Source: Allobosea sp. 117 (lineage in GTDB: Bacteria; Pseudomonadota; Alphaproteobacteria; Rhizobiales; Xanthobacteraceae). From it: DNA of 64,000 bases. Shown here one piece after another: positions 20,213 through 28,315 of the stretch (position 1 is the stretch's first letter; each line of letters opens with the position of its first letter). The stretch lies in assembly GCF_000702305.1 (NCBI RefSeq), contig NZ_JNLC01000017.1, positions 1-64,000 on the forward strand, given 5' to 3'. Under the pieces are notes generated by a model, which had not been told where the DNA came from, ran no database searches, and worked only from the letters and a program-made list of their open reading frames with translations. The position numbers and the translations under genes are program-made.

Positions 20213-21133
20213 GTGAGCGAGCAGTTCAGCAGGCGGTGCGGTCGTGGCTCGGTCGGCGCGGCGGCAGCCGCCGACGTCGCCTATTTGAGCCGGTCCATGT
20301 TCGAGGGCGGCGCGGCGAACCCGGCGGATGTCGCCGATCTCATCGCCTTCGACCGCCTGGTGGCGGCGGATGCGCCGGAATGGGCGGCGTTCTTCGCCGA
20401 GGCGGTTTCCTCCTATCTGCTCCGGCAGGCGAGCCCGGTCGACATCGTCGATGTCGAGAAGGCGGACTGGCTGATGAGCGAGCTGGCGCCAAACGGCAGC
20501 CTCGTCGAGAGCCCGCGGGGACTTCCGCTTCTCCTGCGCGTGATGGAAGGTGCGCGTTCGGTCGCGCCGTCGCTGCCTGCCTTCGCGTTGCGGCAGTTGC
20601 GCACCGCCATCATCACCGGCGAGGGGCCGCTGGCGGCGGGCCGCGTGCATTTCAGCCGGGTGGTCGATGCGGGTGACGTCGCGCTCATGCGCCGTATCCT
20701 GATCGCCGGCGGCGGCGGGGAGGGGCGCCCGGTCTCCCGCGCCGAGGCGGATGCGCTGTTCGACATCCACGACGCTACCATCGATGCCACCAACGACGCC
20801 GATTTCGAGCCGCTGTTCCTGCGCGCGCTGATGCAGCACCTGCGTGCCGCCTCCGGCCATGGCGTCGGCTCGCGTCGTGGCGCGCTGCAGGCCGAGATCT
20901 CGCGCAACCTGCTGCCGGGCCTTGATCTGCTCGCGGCGGCTGGCTATCGGCCGGATCCCGCCAGCCTGGTCGAGTCGGTGTCGCTTTCGCCGGGCAGCGC
21001 CAACTGGCTCGCCGAGCGCATCCTGCGCGACGGGCGGGTGAGCCGCGCGACGCGGGCGCTCAAGACGCTTCTGGTCACCGAGACGGTAATGCTGGAGGAT
21101 TCGCTCCGCGCCCTGCTCGACCGCGCCGCCTGA
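20213..21133 (+). CDS. Unknown 306-aa helical protein with an internal repeat
   Basis: I do not recognise a named family with certainty. Translation begins at a GTG with GGAGG 8 bases upstream. No signal peptide or membrane segment is seen; it is rich in Ala, Leu and acidic residues and likely all-helical and cytosolic. Two stretches look like copies of one unit: residues 36-72 (ADVADLIAFDRLVAAD then EWAAFFAEAVSSYLL) and 175-212 (AEADALFDIHDAT then DFEPLFLRALMQHL), each with L..D and FF/LF..A...L patterns. This resembles the TerB-like helical fold of some alphaproteobacterial proteins, an inference only. It is monocistronic, with an AT-rich leader carrying possible LexA and CtrA-like sites. 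Confidence 0.8.
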   Translation: MSEQFSRRCGRGSVGAAAAADVAYLSRSMFEGGAANPADVADLIAFDRLVAADAPEWAAFFAEAVSSYLLRQASPVDIVDVEKADWLMSELAPNGSLVESPRGLPLLLRVMEGARSVAPSLPAFALRQLRTAIITGEGPLAAGRVHFSRVVDAGDVALMRRILIAGGGGEGRPVSRAEADALFDIHDATIDATNDADFEPLFLRALMQHLRAASGHGVGSRRGALQAEISRNLLPGLDLLAAAGYRPDPASLVESVSLSPGSANWLAERILRDGRVSRATRALKTLLVTETVMLEDSLRALLDRAA

Positions 21134-21258
21134 GATCGTTCCGATCGGCCATGTCGCGCGGGGCCTCGGCGTCGCGCGGAGGCTTGAGACCATTTGCGCG
21201 CTGGCCGTGACGGCGCCCATGGCTTATGGGGTGTGCAGCGCAAATGGATGGACAGCCG

Positions 21259-22056
21259 ATGTCTCGCCTCGCGCGGCGCGCCGCGCTTTTTCTCGTTCTT
21301 TTCAGTAGCTTGATCCTGAGCGCTGAACATGCCCGGGCGGCGCAGGCCTGCGAGGGCCGGCTCGGCACCGCGCGCACGCTCGCCATCGAGCCGGCCGGCC
21401 AGCAGCTCGGCCTCAAGCACTTCCCACAGAGCCTGCCGCTGGAGCAGGGCGAGGTGGTGCTCACCTTCGACGACGGTCCGCTGCCCAACCTCACGCCCAA
21501 GGTGCTGAAGGCGCTGGCGGATGAGTGCGTGCACGCCACCTTCTTCCTTGTCGGCCAGAACGCGGCAGCCCATCCGGCGCTGGCAAAGCGCATTGTCGCG
21601 GAAGGACATACGCTCGGCCATCACAGCATGACGCATCCGATGACGCTGGCTGACCTGCCGTTCGACAAGGCGGTCGCCGACATCGAGCGCGGCATCTCGG
21701 CTGACGAGAAGGCGGCCTATGGCAGCGTCTCGGCGCAGGCACGGGTGCCGTTCTTCCGCTTCCCCGGATTCGGTTCCTCCCCGGCGCTGCTGGACTACAT
21801 GACGAAGCGCGGATTCGCGGTGTTCGGCGCCGACCTGTGGGCCAGCGACTGGAACCCGATGACACCGGAGGAGGAGCTCAAGCTGGTGATGGAGCGCCTC
21901 GACCATGCCGGCCGCGGCATCATCCTGTTCCATGACACGCGGGCGCAGACGGTGAAGATGCTGCCGGCCTTCCTGCATGCCTTGAAGGAGCGCGGCTACA
22001 GGATCGTGCACGTCGTGCCGAACGCCCCCATGGCCGCGAGCGGCATCGCGCAATAG
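21259..22056 (+). CDS. Secreted polysaccharide deacetylase (NodB/CE4 family)
   Basis: Predicted to remove N- or O-acetyl groups from a cell-surface polysaccharide or peptidoglycan. I use the ATG at 21259 (265 residues), which begins a clean signal peptide (MSRLARRAALFLVLFSSLIL, cleavage near ARA at 25-27); an in-frame ATG at 21244 would add five residues. NodB motif 1 TFDDG is at residues 69-73 and motif 2 HHSMTHP with the metal histidines at 121-127; RFPGFG and the late FHDTRAQT correspond to motifs 3 and 5. It stands alone, with a hairpin terminator downstream. Substrate cannot be told from sequence. Confidence 0.88.
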   Translation: MSRLARRAALFLVLFSSLILSAEHARAAQACEGRLGTARTLAIEPAGQQLGLKHFPQSLPLEQGEVVLTFDDGPLPNLTPKVLKALADECVHATFFLVGQNAAAHPALAKRIVAEGHTLGHHSMTHPMTLADLPFDKAVADIERGISADEKAAYGSVSAQARVPFFRFPGFGSSPALLDYMTKRGFAVFGADLWASDWNPMTPEEELKLVMERLDHAGRGIILFHDTRAQTVKMLPAFLHALKERGYRIVHVVPNAPMAASGIAQ

Positions 22057-22067
22057 CCCAAACGACG

Positions 22068-22089
22068 ACGGCGGCCCGAGGGCCGCCGT
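22068..22089. terminator. Hairpin between deacetylase gene and tRNA-Leu
   Basis: ACGGCGGCC (22068-22076) pairs perfectly with GGCCGCCGT (22081-22089) around CGAG. The T content after it on the plus strand is weak (TCCTGTCTGCTTATT) and on the minus strand weaker. It sits between convergent units, the deacetylase gene and tRNA-Leu, so it may serve both. Confidence 0.65.
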
Positions 22090-22111
22090 TCCTGTCTGCT
22101 TATTCCTGAAA

Positions 22112-22196
22112 TGGTGCGGTCGAGAGGACTCGAACCTCCACGGTGTTACCCACTGCCACCTCAAGGCAGCGCGTCTACCAATTCCGCCACGACCGC
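22112..22196 (-). tRNA. tRNA-Leu (anticodon GAG)
   Basis: Read on the minus strand the acceptor arms GCGGTCG and CGACCGC pair fully, followed by A and an encoded CCA. The anticodon stem CTGCC/GGCAG encloses loop TTGAGGT, giving anticodon GAG, which reads CUC and CUU leucine codons. A class II variable arm (TGGGTAACACCG) and TTCGAGT T-loop are present. Total length 85 including CCA fits leucine tRNAs. Confidence 0.96.
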
Positions 22197-22246
22197 ATTC
22201 CCGAATGCCGGGGCCGCCAAAGGCGGGGCCCGGCGCGGGCGGCCAT

Positions 22247-22275
22247 CGTCTAACAGATCGACTCCGGCTCCACAA
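22247..22275 (-). promoter_or_regulatory. Possible promoter for tRNA-Leu
   Basis: On the minus strand TTGTGG (22275-22270) and TAGACG (22252-22247) are separated by 17 bases and lie about 50 bases before the tRNA. Both hexamers keep four of six consensus bases or fewer, so this is a moderate call based on spacing and position. Confidence 0.4.
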
Positions 22276-22350
22276 GGCCCGCGGCGGTGGTTCGATCGCG
22301 CTTCACGGCCCTATGCAGACATTCGCGAAGCGGATGATTATCTGTGCGCC

Positions 22351-23076
22351 ATGAGCCATCTCGATATTCCGGCGCGACAGGCGCGCGACGATCTCGAAAC
22401 GACCTTCCGTGCGCTCGACGGCTCGCCGCCGGTACGCTGGCGCGTGTCGGAGGGGCTGGTCGCCTATCCTGACGCGCTCGCCGAGATGGACCTTCTCGTC
22501 GACGCCATCGCCGCGGGGCGGGGGAAGGAGACGGTATGGCTGCTGGAGCACCCGCCGCTCTACACGGCGGGCACCAGCGCGCGGCCGGAAGATCTCGTGG
22601 AGGCGAACCGCTTCCCGGTGTTCCAGAGCGGGCGGGGCGGGCAGTTCACCTATCACGGCCCGGGCCAGCGGGTCGCCTATGTGATGCTTGACCTGAAGCG
22701 CCGTGGCCAGGACCTCCGCCGCTATGTCGCGGCGCTGGAGGAATGGCTGATCCGCGCGCTCTGGTCGTTCCATGTCCGCGGCGAGCGGCGCGAGGACCGC
22801 GTAGGCGTCTGGGTGCGCCGGCCGACCAAGCCGGGCGAGGCCGAGGACAAGATCGCCGCGATCGGCATCCGCGTGCGCCGCTGGGTGACGCTGCACGGCG
22901 TCGCGCTGAACGTCGATCCCGATCTCTCGCATTTCGGCGGCATCGTGCCCTGCGGCGTGCGCGAGCACGGCGTGACGAGCCTTGTCGATCTCGGCCTGCC
23001 GGTCGGGTTGAGCGAGGCGGATGCCGCGCTGCGGGCGGCGTTCGAGGAGGTGTTCGGCCCGACCTCGGACGCCTGA
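22351..23076 (+). CDS. lipB: Lipoyl(octanoyl) transferase LipB
   Basis: LipB moves octanoate from acyl carrier protein to the lipoyl domains of 2-oxoacid dehydrogenases and GcvH. Starting at ATG 22351 gives 241 residues; the open frame upstream runs antisense through tRNA-Leu and is not coding. Motif [12 protein letters not shown] lies at residues 95-106, the catalytic lysine at K167 (DKIAAIGIR) and the nucleophile at C201 (VPCGV). It converges with the acylphosphatase gene five bases beyond its stop. Confidence 0.96.
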   Translation: MSHLDIPARQARDDLETTFRALDGSPPVRWRVSEGLVAYPDALAEMDLLVDAIAAGRGKETVWLLEHPPLYTAGTSARPEDLVEANRFPVFQSGRGGQFTYHGPGQRVAYVMLDLKRRGQDLRRYVAALEEWLIRALWSFHVRGERREDRVGVWVRRPTKPGEAEDKIAAIGIRVRRWVTLHGVALNVDPDLSHFGGIVPCGVREHGVTSLVDLGLPVGLSEADAALRAAFEEVFGPTSDA

Positions 23077-23081
23077 GGGGG

Positions 23082-23375
23082 TTAGAGGGTGGGCAGGACG
23101 CCGAAGCGGGTTCCGGCGGGGCGCAGGGCGGCCGAGGCGGCGTCGGCCCGGTGCGTCTCGATATCCGTCACCTGAGCCGCCGGCGGCCCCTCGCGACACA
23201 CGTCAAGAAGCTGGTCGATGGCCGCATCCGCGCCGCCGAGCACGGCCTCGACGGTGCCGTTGGAGCGGTTGCGCGCCCAGCCCTCGATGCCGCGCCGGCG
23301 CGCCTCCTCGGCCAGCCATGCGCGATAGCCGACACCCTGCACGCGGCCGTGCACGACGATTCGCAGATGCCGCAT
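23082..23375 (-). CDS. acyP: Acylphosphatase
   Basis: A small enzyme that hydrolyses acyl phosphates such as carbamoyl phosphate. The ATG at 23375 gives 97 residues starting MRHLRIVVHGRVQGVGYRAW; the loop VQGVGYR supplies catalytic R18 and WARNRSNGTVEA supplies N36. Both catalytic residues are intact and length is as expected. The frame is open 23 codons upstream, but those residues do not resemble the family. Transcribed towards lipB. Confidence 0.93.
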   Translation of the reverse strand: MRHLRIVVHGRVQGVGYRAWLAEEARRRGIEGWARNRSNGTVEAVLGGADAAIDQLLDVCREGPPAAQVTDIETHRADAASAALRPAGTRFGVLPTL

Positions 23376-23677
23376 CGCGTGCCCCCCGGCGCATGCTGTG
23401 AACTGGAATGCCAGCATCATTCGCGAGTGCAGCGAAACCCGCAAGACAATATCCGACCTGACGTTGCGCAGCGCACCATTCGTGCCGTCGGGCGCATTGC
23501 GTTTCGCCGTACGGCTCCATAGAAGGGCGCTGTTCCTCCGCGGTGCTTCCCGTTCGGGCGGAACCGCCTGAACGACAGGAAGTGCTCTCTCTCAACGGGT
23601 TGGAGCATGCTCTCGTCGCAAAAGCCCTTCATTTTTGCGCAACATGATCCGGTCCCGGGTTCGAGCTGGAGAGCGGT
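23376..23677. other. Intergenic region between acyP and mgtE
   Basis: About 300 bases hold the divergent starts of acyP (minus) and mgtE (plus). No convincing ORF is seen. The last 75 bases carry a palindromic element described separately. I found no recognisable Mg2+ riboswitch (M-box) core, though this cannot be excluded without a covariance search. Confidence 0.5.
23617..23639. repeat. Palindromic intergenic element upstream of mgtE
   Basis: CGCAAAA (23617-23623) pairs with TTTTGCG (23633-23639) across a 9-base loop. Flanking text GGAGCATG (from 23602) and CATGATCCGGTCCC resembles short palindromes that are scattered through Rhizobiales intergenic regions. It begins about 40 bases before the mgtE start codon. 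Only one convincing copy is present here, so repeat status is inferred from memory of similar genomes. Confidence 0.4.
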
Positions 23678-25075
23678 ATGGCCGAAGAGACCGAGCTTGC
23701 CGTCCCGCCGCCGCGTCCGCCCGAAGAGAATCGGCCGGCGGGTGACGATCCGGCTTTCGTCGAGCGCGTATCGGAGGCGATCGCGCGCGAGGACGCGGCG
23801 GCGCTGCGTGCTCACGTCGCCGACCTGCACGAGGCCGATGTCGGCGCGCTGATCGAGGCGCTTCCGGCCGCCGACCGGCCGAAGCTGATCACGCTGCTCG
23901 GCGCCGATTTCGACTTCACCGCGCTGACCGAGCTCGACGAGACGGTCCGCGTGCAGATCCTCGAGGAACTGCCCGTCGAGACGGTGGCGGAAGGCGTGCG
24001 GGACATCGATTCCGACGACGCCGTCTACATCCTTGAGGACCTCGACGACGCCGAGAAGCAGGAGATTCTCGGCCAACTGCCCATGCTGGAACGCGCGGCG
24101 CTGCAGCGCAGCCTCGATTATCCCGAGGAGAGCGCCGGCCGCCGCATGCAGACCGAGTTCATAGCGGTGCCGCCGTTCTGGACCGTCGGTCAGACGCTCG
24201 ACTACATCAGCGAGACGGAGGGCCTGCCGGAGACCTTCTTCGAGGTCTTCGTCGTCGATCCGACCTATCGTCTCACCGGCTCGGTGCCCCTCGACCGGCT
24301 GCTGCGCACCAAGCGCGGCGTGAAGCTCGCCGAAGTGGTGATGCCGGACCGGCATGTGGTGAAGGCGACCGACGACCAGGAGGACGTGGCGCGGGTCTTC
24401 GAACGCTACAACCTGATCTCGGCGCCGGTCGTCGACGATGCCAGCCGGCTGGTCGGCGTGCTGACGGTCGACGACATCGTCGACGTCATCCAGGAGGAGG
24501 CCGACGAGGACCTGAAGGCGCTGGGCGGCGTGGCCGGCGACGAGGAGCTCTCCGACAGCTTCTGGTACATCGCCAAGAGCCGCTTCTCCTGGCTCCTGCT
24601 CAACCTGATCGCCGCCAATGTCGCCTCCTTCGTCATCGCGCTGTTCGAGGGCGAGCTGCAGCGCATGGTCGCCCTCGCGGTGCTGATGCCGATCGTCGCC
24701 AGCCAGGGCGGCAATGCGGGCACGCAGACCATGACGGTCGCGGTGCGCGCGCTCGCGACCCGCGAATTGCGCCCCAGCAACGCCGGCCGGGTCATCGCGC
24801 GCGAGCTGCTGGTCGGCCTGTTCAATGGCGTCGCCTTCGCTGTCATCATGGCGGTGGTGGTGTTCGCACGGTTCGGCATCGCGGATCTCGGCTTCGTCAT
24901 CGCTCTGGCGATGATCATCAATCTGATCGCGGCGGCGCTGGGCGGCATCCTCATTCCGCTCGCGCTGGCGCGGATTAAGGTCGATCCGGCGGTAGCCTCC
25001 GGGCCGTTCGTGACGACCATCACCGACGTCGTCGGCTTTTTCGCCTTCCTCGGCATCGCATCGCTCTGGTTTTGA
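23678..25075 (+). CDS. mgtE: Magnesium transporter MgtE
   Basis: MgtE is a homodimeric Mg2+ channel in the inner membrane gated by cytosolic Mg2+. The 465-residue protein has an acidic N-domain of superhelical repeats (about residues 25-135), a pair of CBS domains (about 140-260) and five membrane helices at the C-terminus. The pore motif PIVASQGGNAGTQTMTV lies near residues 335-350 and the conserved aspartate of the last helix is in TTITDVVGFFAF. ATG start behind GGAGAGCGGT. Full length, no damage. Confidence 0.95.
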   Translation: MAEETELAVPPPRPPEENRPAGDDPAFVERVSEAIAREDAAALRAHVADLHEADVGALIEALPAADRPKLITLLGADFDFTALTELDETVRVQILEELPVETVAEGVRDIDSDDAVYILEDLDDAEKQEILGQLPMLERAALQRSLDYPEESAGRRMQTEFIAVPPFWTVGQTLDYISETEGLPETFFEVFVVDPTYRLTGSVPLDRLLRTKRGVKLAEVVMPDRHVVKATDDQEDVARVFERYNLISAPVVDDASRLVGVLTVDDIVDVIQEEADEDLKALGGVAGDEELSDSFWYIAKSRFSWLLLNLIAANVASFVIALFEGELQRMVALAVLMPIVASQGGNAGTQTMTVAVRALATRELRPSNAGRVIARELLVGLFNGVAFAVIMAVVVFARFGIADLGFVIALAMIINLIAAALGGILIPLALARIKVDPAVASGPFVTTITDVVGFFAFLGIASLWF

Positions 25076-25100
25076 TGCGGCGGATCGGCTGACATTTACA

Positions 25101-25144
25101 ATGCCACGGTTTAGTCGTTAGCGACGATTCGAATTTCGTGGCAT
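25101..25144 (+). other. Nested inverted repeat in the leader of the GGDEF-EAL gene
   Basis: ATGCCACG (25101-25108) pairs perfectly with CGTGGCAT (25137-25144), and inside it GTCG (25114-25117) pairs with CGAC (25122-25125) around TTAG. The structure ends one base before the GGAAG ribosome site of the downstream gene and its 3' arm contains the alternative GTG start. No U-tract follows, so a regulatory leader or operator is more likely than a terminator. Confidence 0.45.
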
Positions 25145-25155
25145 CGGAAGCCGTG

Positions 25156-27498
25156 ATGAACCTTGGCGAAGCCTCAGGCGGCGATGAGCCGGCCGCCTCG
25201 CCCAAGGGCAGGAAGCGGGCCGCGATACCCCGTTTTGCCGGGCCCGGCGATCGCATCATCATCGCGGTGGCGCTCGTGGTGGTGGCGGCCATCGCGGCGA
25301 TGGGCGCCTTCTCGCTGGTGGCGGCCGAGCGCATCGACGCGGCGTCGCGGCAGCGCTGGAGCGAGCTCGTCACCGAGACGCTGGAGCGTCGGGCCGCATC
25401 GCTGGAGCGCGATCTGGCGAGCTTCGCGCATTGGGACGAGTCGGTGCTGCGCACCGCCTATTTCCTCGACGTCGACTGGGTACACCGCAATTTCGGGCGC
25501 TGGCTGCACGATTCGCAGAAGCACGACCGTTCCTACATCGTGCTCGACAGCCGGGTCGGATACGCGGCGATCGACGGCGAGCTTGTGCCTCCGGAGAAGG
25601 CCCCCTTCGACGCGGCGGCGATCATGCCGCTCGTCCGCCAAGTGCAGGACGCCTATATGGCGAACGCGGCGCGGGTGGCGGCCGAGGTGGAGCAGCGGGG
25701 CGACCCGCCCGACGCCAGCGCCAGCCCGACCGTCCCGCCGGTGTTCCGCGCCGGCTATGTGCGCCACGAAGGCCGGCCGGTGCTGATCGGCGCCATCAGC
25801 ATCACGCCGGACTATGGCCGGGTGATTTCCCCCACCCGGTCGCCGCCGGTCGCGGTGACGGTCCTGTTCCTCGAGGGCAAGTTCCTCGGCGGGCTGGCGA
25901 GCGAGCTGCACGTCACCGGGCCGCAACTGGCGGAAGCGATGCCGGCGGACGACCGGATGGGCGTGCCCATTCCGTTCGCCGATCCCAACGCGCGGCCCGC
26001 CTGGCTCACCTGGATTCCCGAAAATCCCGGCAGCCTTCTGCTGGGGGCGCTACTACCCGCCCTCATCGGCACCGCCGTCCTCCTGCTCGCCGCCGCGGCG
26101 ATCGTGCTGTGGTATGCCCGGCGGGCGACCTACGACCTCGCCGAGAGCGAGGCGCTGGCCTCACGGCTCGCCTATATCGATCCGCTGTGCGGCCTCGCCA
26201 ATCGCGCGATGCTCATGCGCGTGCTGGCCGACCGGCTCACGCAGGTGACGCCCTGCAGCCGCCTCGCCCTGTTCTTCGTCGACCTCGACGGCTTCAAGGA
26301 CATCAACGACACGCTCGGCCACCATTTCGGCGACCTGCTGCTCGCGGAGGTCGGCAGCCGCCTGAACGCGCGGGTCGGCAAGGGCGGGCTTGCCGCCCGC
26401 TTCGGCGGCGACGAGTTCGTGCTGCTCATTCCTGTCAGCAGCGACGACGCCGAGATCGAGCGTCACGGCGAGGCCCTCCTCGCGACCCTGGCCGAACCCA
26501 TTCAGGTGGCCGGCCAGACGCTGATGATCGGCGGCTCGATCGGCGCCACGGTGGCGCCGGACCACGGCCTGTCGGCCAATGAGCTGATCCGGCTCGCCGA
26601 CATCGCCGTCTACCGGGCGAAGGCGGAGGGGCGGGGGGCGTTCCGCCTGTTTCAGCCGGAGATGGAAAGCGATCTGCGCCACCGCCGCGAGGTGGAGATC
26701 GAGCTCGCCCACGCGCTCAAGCATGGTGGGCTGGAGGTCCACTATCAGCCGCAGCTCGCCGCGGACGGCGAGACCCTGATCGGCTGCGAGGCGCTGGTGC
26801 GCTGGATGCACCCGACCCGCGGGGCGATCCCGCCGGCTGAGTTCATGCCCATCGCCGAGCAGGCCGGGCTGGTGACCGAGCTCGACATGTGGGTGCTGCG
26901 CCGAGCCTGCCAGCAGGCGCGCAACTGGGGAAATCTCAAGCTCGGCGTGAATCTCTCGCCGGTCGATTTCCGCCTGCGGAACCTCACGCTCCGCATCGGC
27001 GAGATCCTCGAGGAGACCGGCTTCGATCCGCGCCGGCTGGAGATCGAGATCACCGAGAACCTGTTGTTCGGCAATCATCCCGACGCGTTCAACGAGCTCG
27101 CGGGGCTGCGCAGCCGCGGCGTGCGCATCGCGCTCGACGATTTCGGCAGCGGCTATTCCTCGCTCGGCTACATCCGCCGCTTCCGCGTCGATTCCATCAA
27201 GATCGACAAGAGCTTCACCCAGAACATCGGTCGCAGCGACGATGCGCCGGCCATCATCGACTGCGTGGTGCGCCTTGCCCGCGCGCTCGGCATCACCGTC
27301 ACCGCCGAGGGCGTCGAGACCCGCGAGCAACTGCGCTACCTGCAGACGGTCGGCTGCCACAATGTCCAGGGTTTCCTGTTTGGGGCGGCGGCACCCGCGT
27401 CGCATATCGAGACGCTGATCGCCCGGACCGCGAATGTGTCGGGCGATACCGTACCGCGGCAATGGGTGCGCGGAACCGTGACGAGCTCCGCACGGTAG
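25156..27498 (+). CDS. Membrane CHASE4-GGDEF-EAL cyclic-di-GMP enzyme
   Basis: A probable bifunctional cyclic-di-GMP cyclase/phosphodiesterase. I prefer ATG 25156 (GGAAG five bases upstream; 780 residues) to the GTG at 25138. A first membrane helix spans about residues 34-56, then a periplasmic CHASE4 sensor domain (roughly 70-260) and a second helix at 295-320. The GGDEF motif is intact at 417-421, but there is no RxxD I-site before it. The EAL domain shows EALVRW (545), NLSPVDF, EITEN, DDFGSGYSSL (661-670), KIDKSF and AEGVET, so all main catalytic residues are kept. It likely controls motility or exopolysaccharide, perhaps of the neighbouring sugar cluster; no direct evidence. Confidence 0.93.
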   Translation: MNLGEASGGDEPAASPKGRKRAAIPRFAGPGDRIIIAVALVVVAAIAAMGAFSLVAAERIDAASRQRWSELVTETLERRAASLERDLASFAHWDESVLRTAYFLDVDWVHRNFGRWLHDSQKHDRSYIVLDSRVGYAAIDGELVPPEKAPFDAAAIMPLVRQVQDAYMANAARVAAEVEQRGDPPDASASPTVPPVFRAGYVRHEGRPVLIGAISITPDYGRVISPTRSPPVAVTVLFLEGKFLGGLASELHVTGPQLAEAMPADDRMGVPIPFADPNARPAWLTWIPENPGSLLLGALLPALIGTAVLLLAAAAIVLWYARRATYDLAESEALASRLAYIDPLCGLANRAMLMRVLADRLTQVTPCSRLALFFVDLDGFKDINDTLGHHFGDLLLAEVGSRLNARVGKGGLAARFGGDEFVLLIPVSSDDAEIERHGEALLATLAEPIQVAGQTLMIGGSIGATVAPDHGLSANELIRLADIAVYRAKAEGRGAFRLFQPEMESDLRHRREVEIELAHALKHGGLEVHYQPQLAADGETLIGCEALVRWMHPTRGAIPPAEFMPIAEQAGLVTELDMWVLRRACQQARNWGNLKLGVNLSPVDFRLRNLTLRIGEILEETGFDPRRLEIEITENLLFGNHPDAFNELAGLRSRGVRIALDDFGSGYSSLGYIRRFRVDSIKIDKSFTQNIGRSDDAPAIIDCVVRLARALGITVTAEGVETREQLRYLQTVGCHNVQGFLFGAAAPASHIETLIARTANVSGDTVPRQWVRGTVTSSAR

Positions 27499-27504
27499 GC
27501 GCCG

Positions 27505-28302
27505 GTGTTCTTCCACGTCTCAAAGATCGTCTGGCTGCTGATCGTCCCATCGACCTTCCTGACGCTGCTCGCCTGTCTCGGGCTTGTGCTGGCGCCCTGG
27601 CGGCGTCGCGCCGGACTTTCGCTCGCGGCGGTGGGCGCCTTCGGCCTGCTGGCAGGCGGCCTGCTTCCCGTCGGCGCGCTCCTGACGAACGCGCTCGAGG
27701 AGCGCTTTCCCACCTTCATCGACGATGGACGGCCGGTCGACGGCGTCGTGCTGCTCGGCGGCGCCGAGCTGCCGGCGATCACCGCAGCGCGCGGGCAGCC
27801 GGCCTTTCAGGAGGCCGGCGAACGGGTGATCGCCTTTGCCGACCTCGCGCGGCGCTACCCATCCGCGCGGCTGCTGTTCACCGGCGCCAGCGGTTCGCTG
27901 GAGGAACAGCCGCCGAAGGAAAGCGAGACGATGCGGCTGGCACTGCCGGCGCTCGGCATTCCGGTCGGGCGGGTGATGATGGAGGAGCAGGCGCGCAACA
28001 CCGACGAGAATGCACGCCTCGCCAAGGCTCTGGCGCAGCCGAACGCCGGCGAGCGCTGGCTGCTGGTCACCTCCGCCTATCACATGCCGCGCGCCGTCGG
28101 CAGCTTCCGCGCGGCCGGGTTCGAGGTGGTTGCCTATCCCGTCGATTACCGCACGACCGGCGGTGCCGGGCTGTGGAAGCTCAACCGCTCGGTCGCGGGC
28201 GGGCTCGCCGAGCTGGACCTCGCGGTCAGGGAGTGGATCGGGCTGATCGTCTACTGGATGAGCGGCCGGTCATCGAGCCCGGTTCCCGGCCCCACGCCTT
28301 GA
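27505..28302 (+). CDS. YdcF/ElyC-like DUF218 membrane protein
   Basis: Protein of the DUF218 family, some of whose members act in envelope polysaccharide or peptidoglycan metabolism. GTG start six bases after the upstream stop, so probably cotranscribed. Two N-terminal membrane helices (about residues 5-30 and 38-62) lead to the DUF218 domain with DGVVLLGGAE (79-88), FTGASGS, ARNTDENARL and VTSAYHMPRAVGSFRAAGF. The 265-residue length is typical of the ElyC/YcbC type with two helices. Exact reaction unknown. Confidence 0.85.
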   Translation: MFFHVSKIVWLLIVPSTFLTLLACLGLVLAPWRRRAGLSLAAVGAFGLLAGGLLPVGALLTNALEERFPTFIDDGRPVDGVVLLGGAELPAITAARGQPAFQEAGERVIAFADLARRYPSARLLFTGASGSLEEQPPKESETMRLALPALGIPVGRVMMEEQARNTDENARLAKALAQPNAGERWLLVTSAYHMPRAVGSFRAAGFEVVAYPVDYRTTGGAGLWKLNRSVAGGLAELDLAVREWIGLIVYWMSGRSSSPVPGPTP

Positions 28303-28315
28303 TATTGGACCGGCT

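Noticed and set aside
22336..22350. GTTC-N7-GTTC-like site (GTTCGATCGCGCTTC, near 22291) upstream of lipB
   Set aside because: One half-site is CTTC instead of GTTC, and LipB is not an expected SOS target; a one-mismatch site occurs often by chance.
22111..22350. N-terminal extension of lipB through the tRNA-Leu gene
   Set aside because: The open frame runs antisense through a complete tRNA, and LipB homology begins only after the ATG at 22351.
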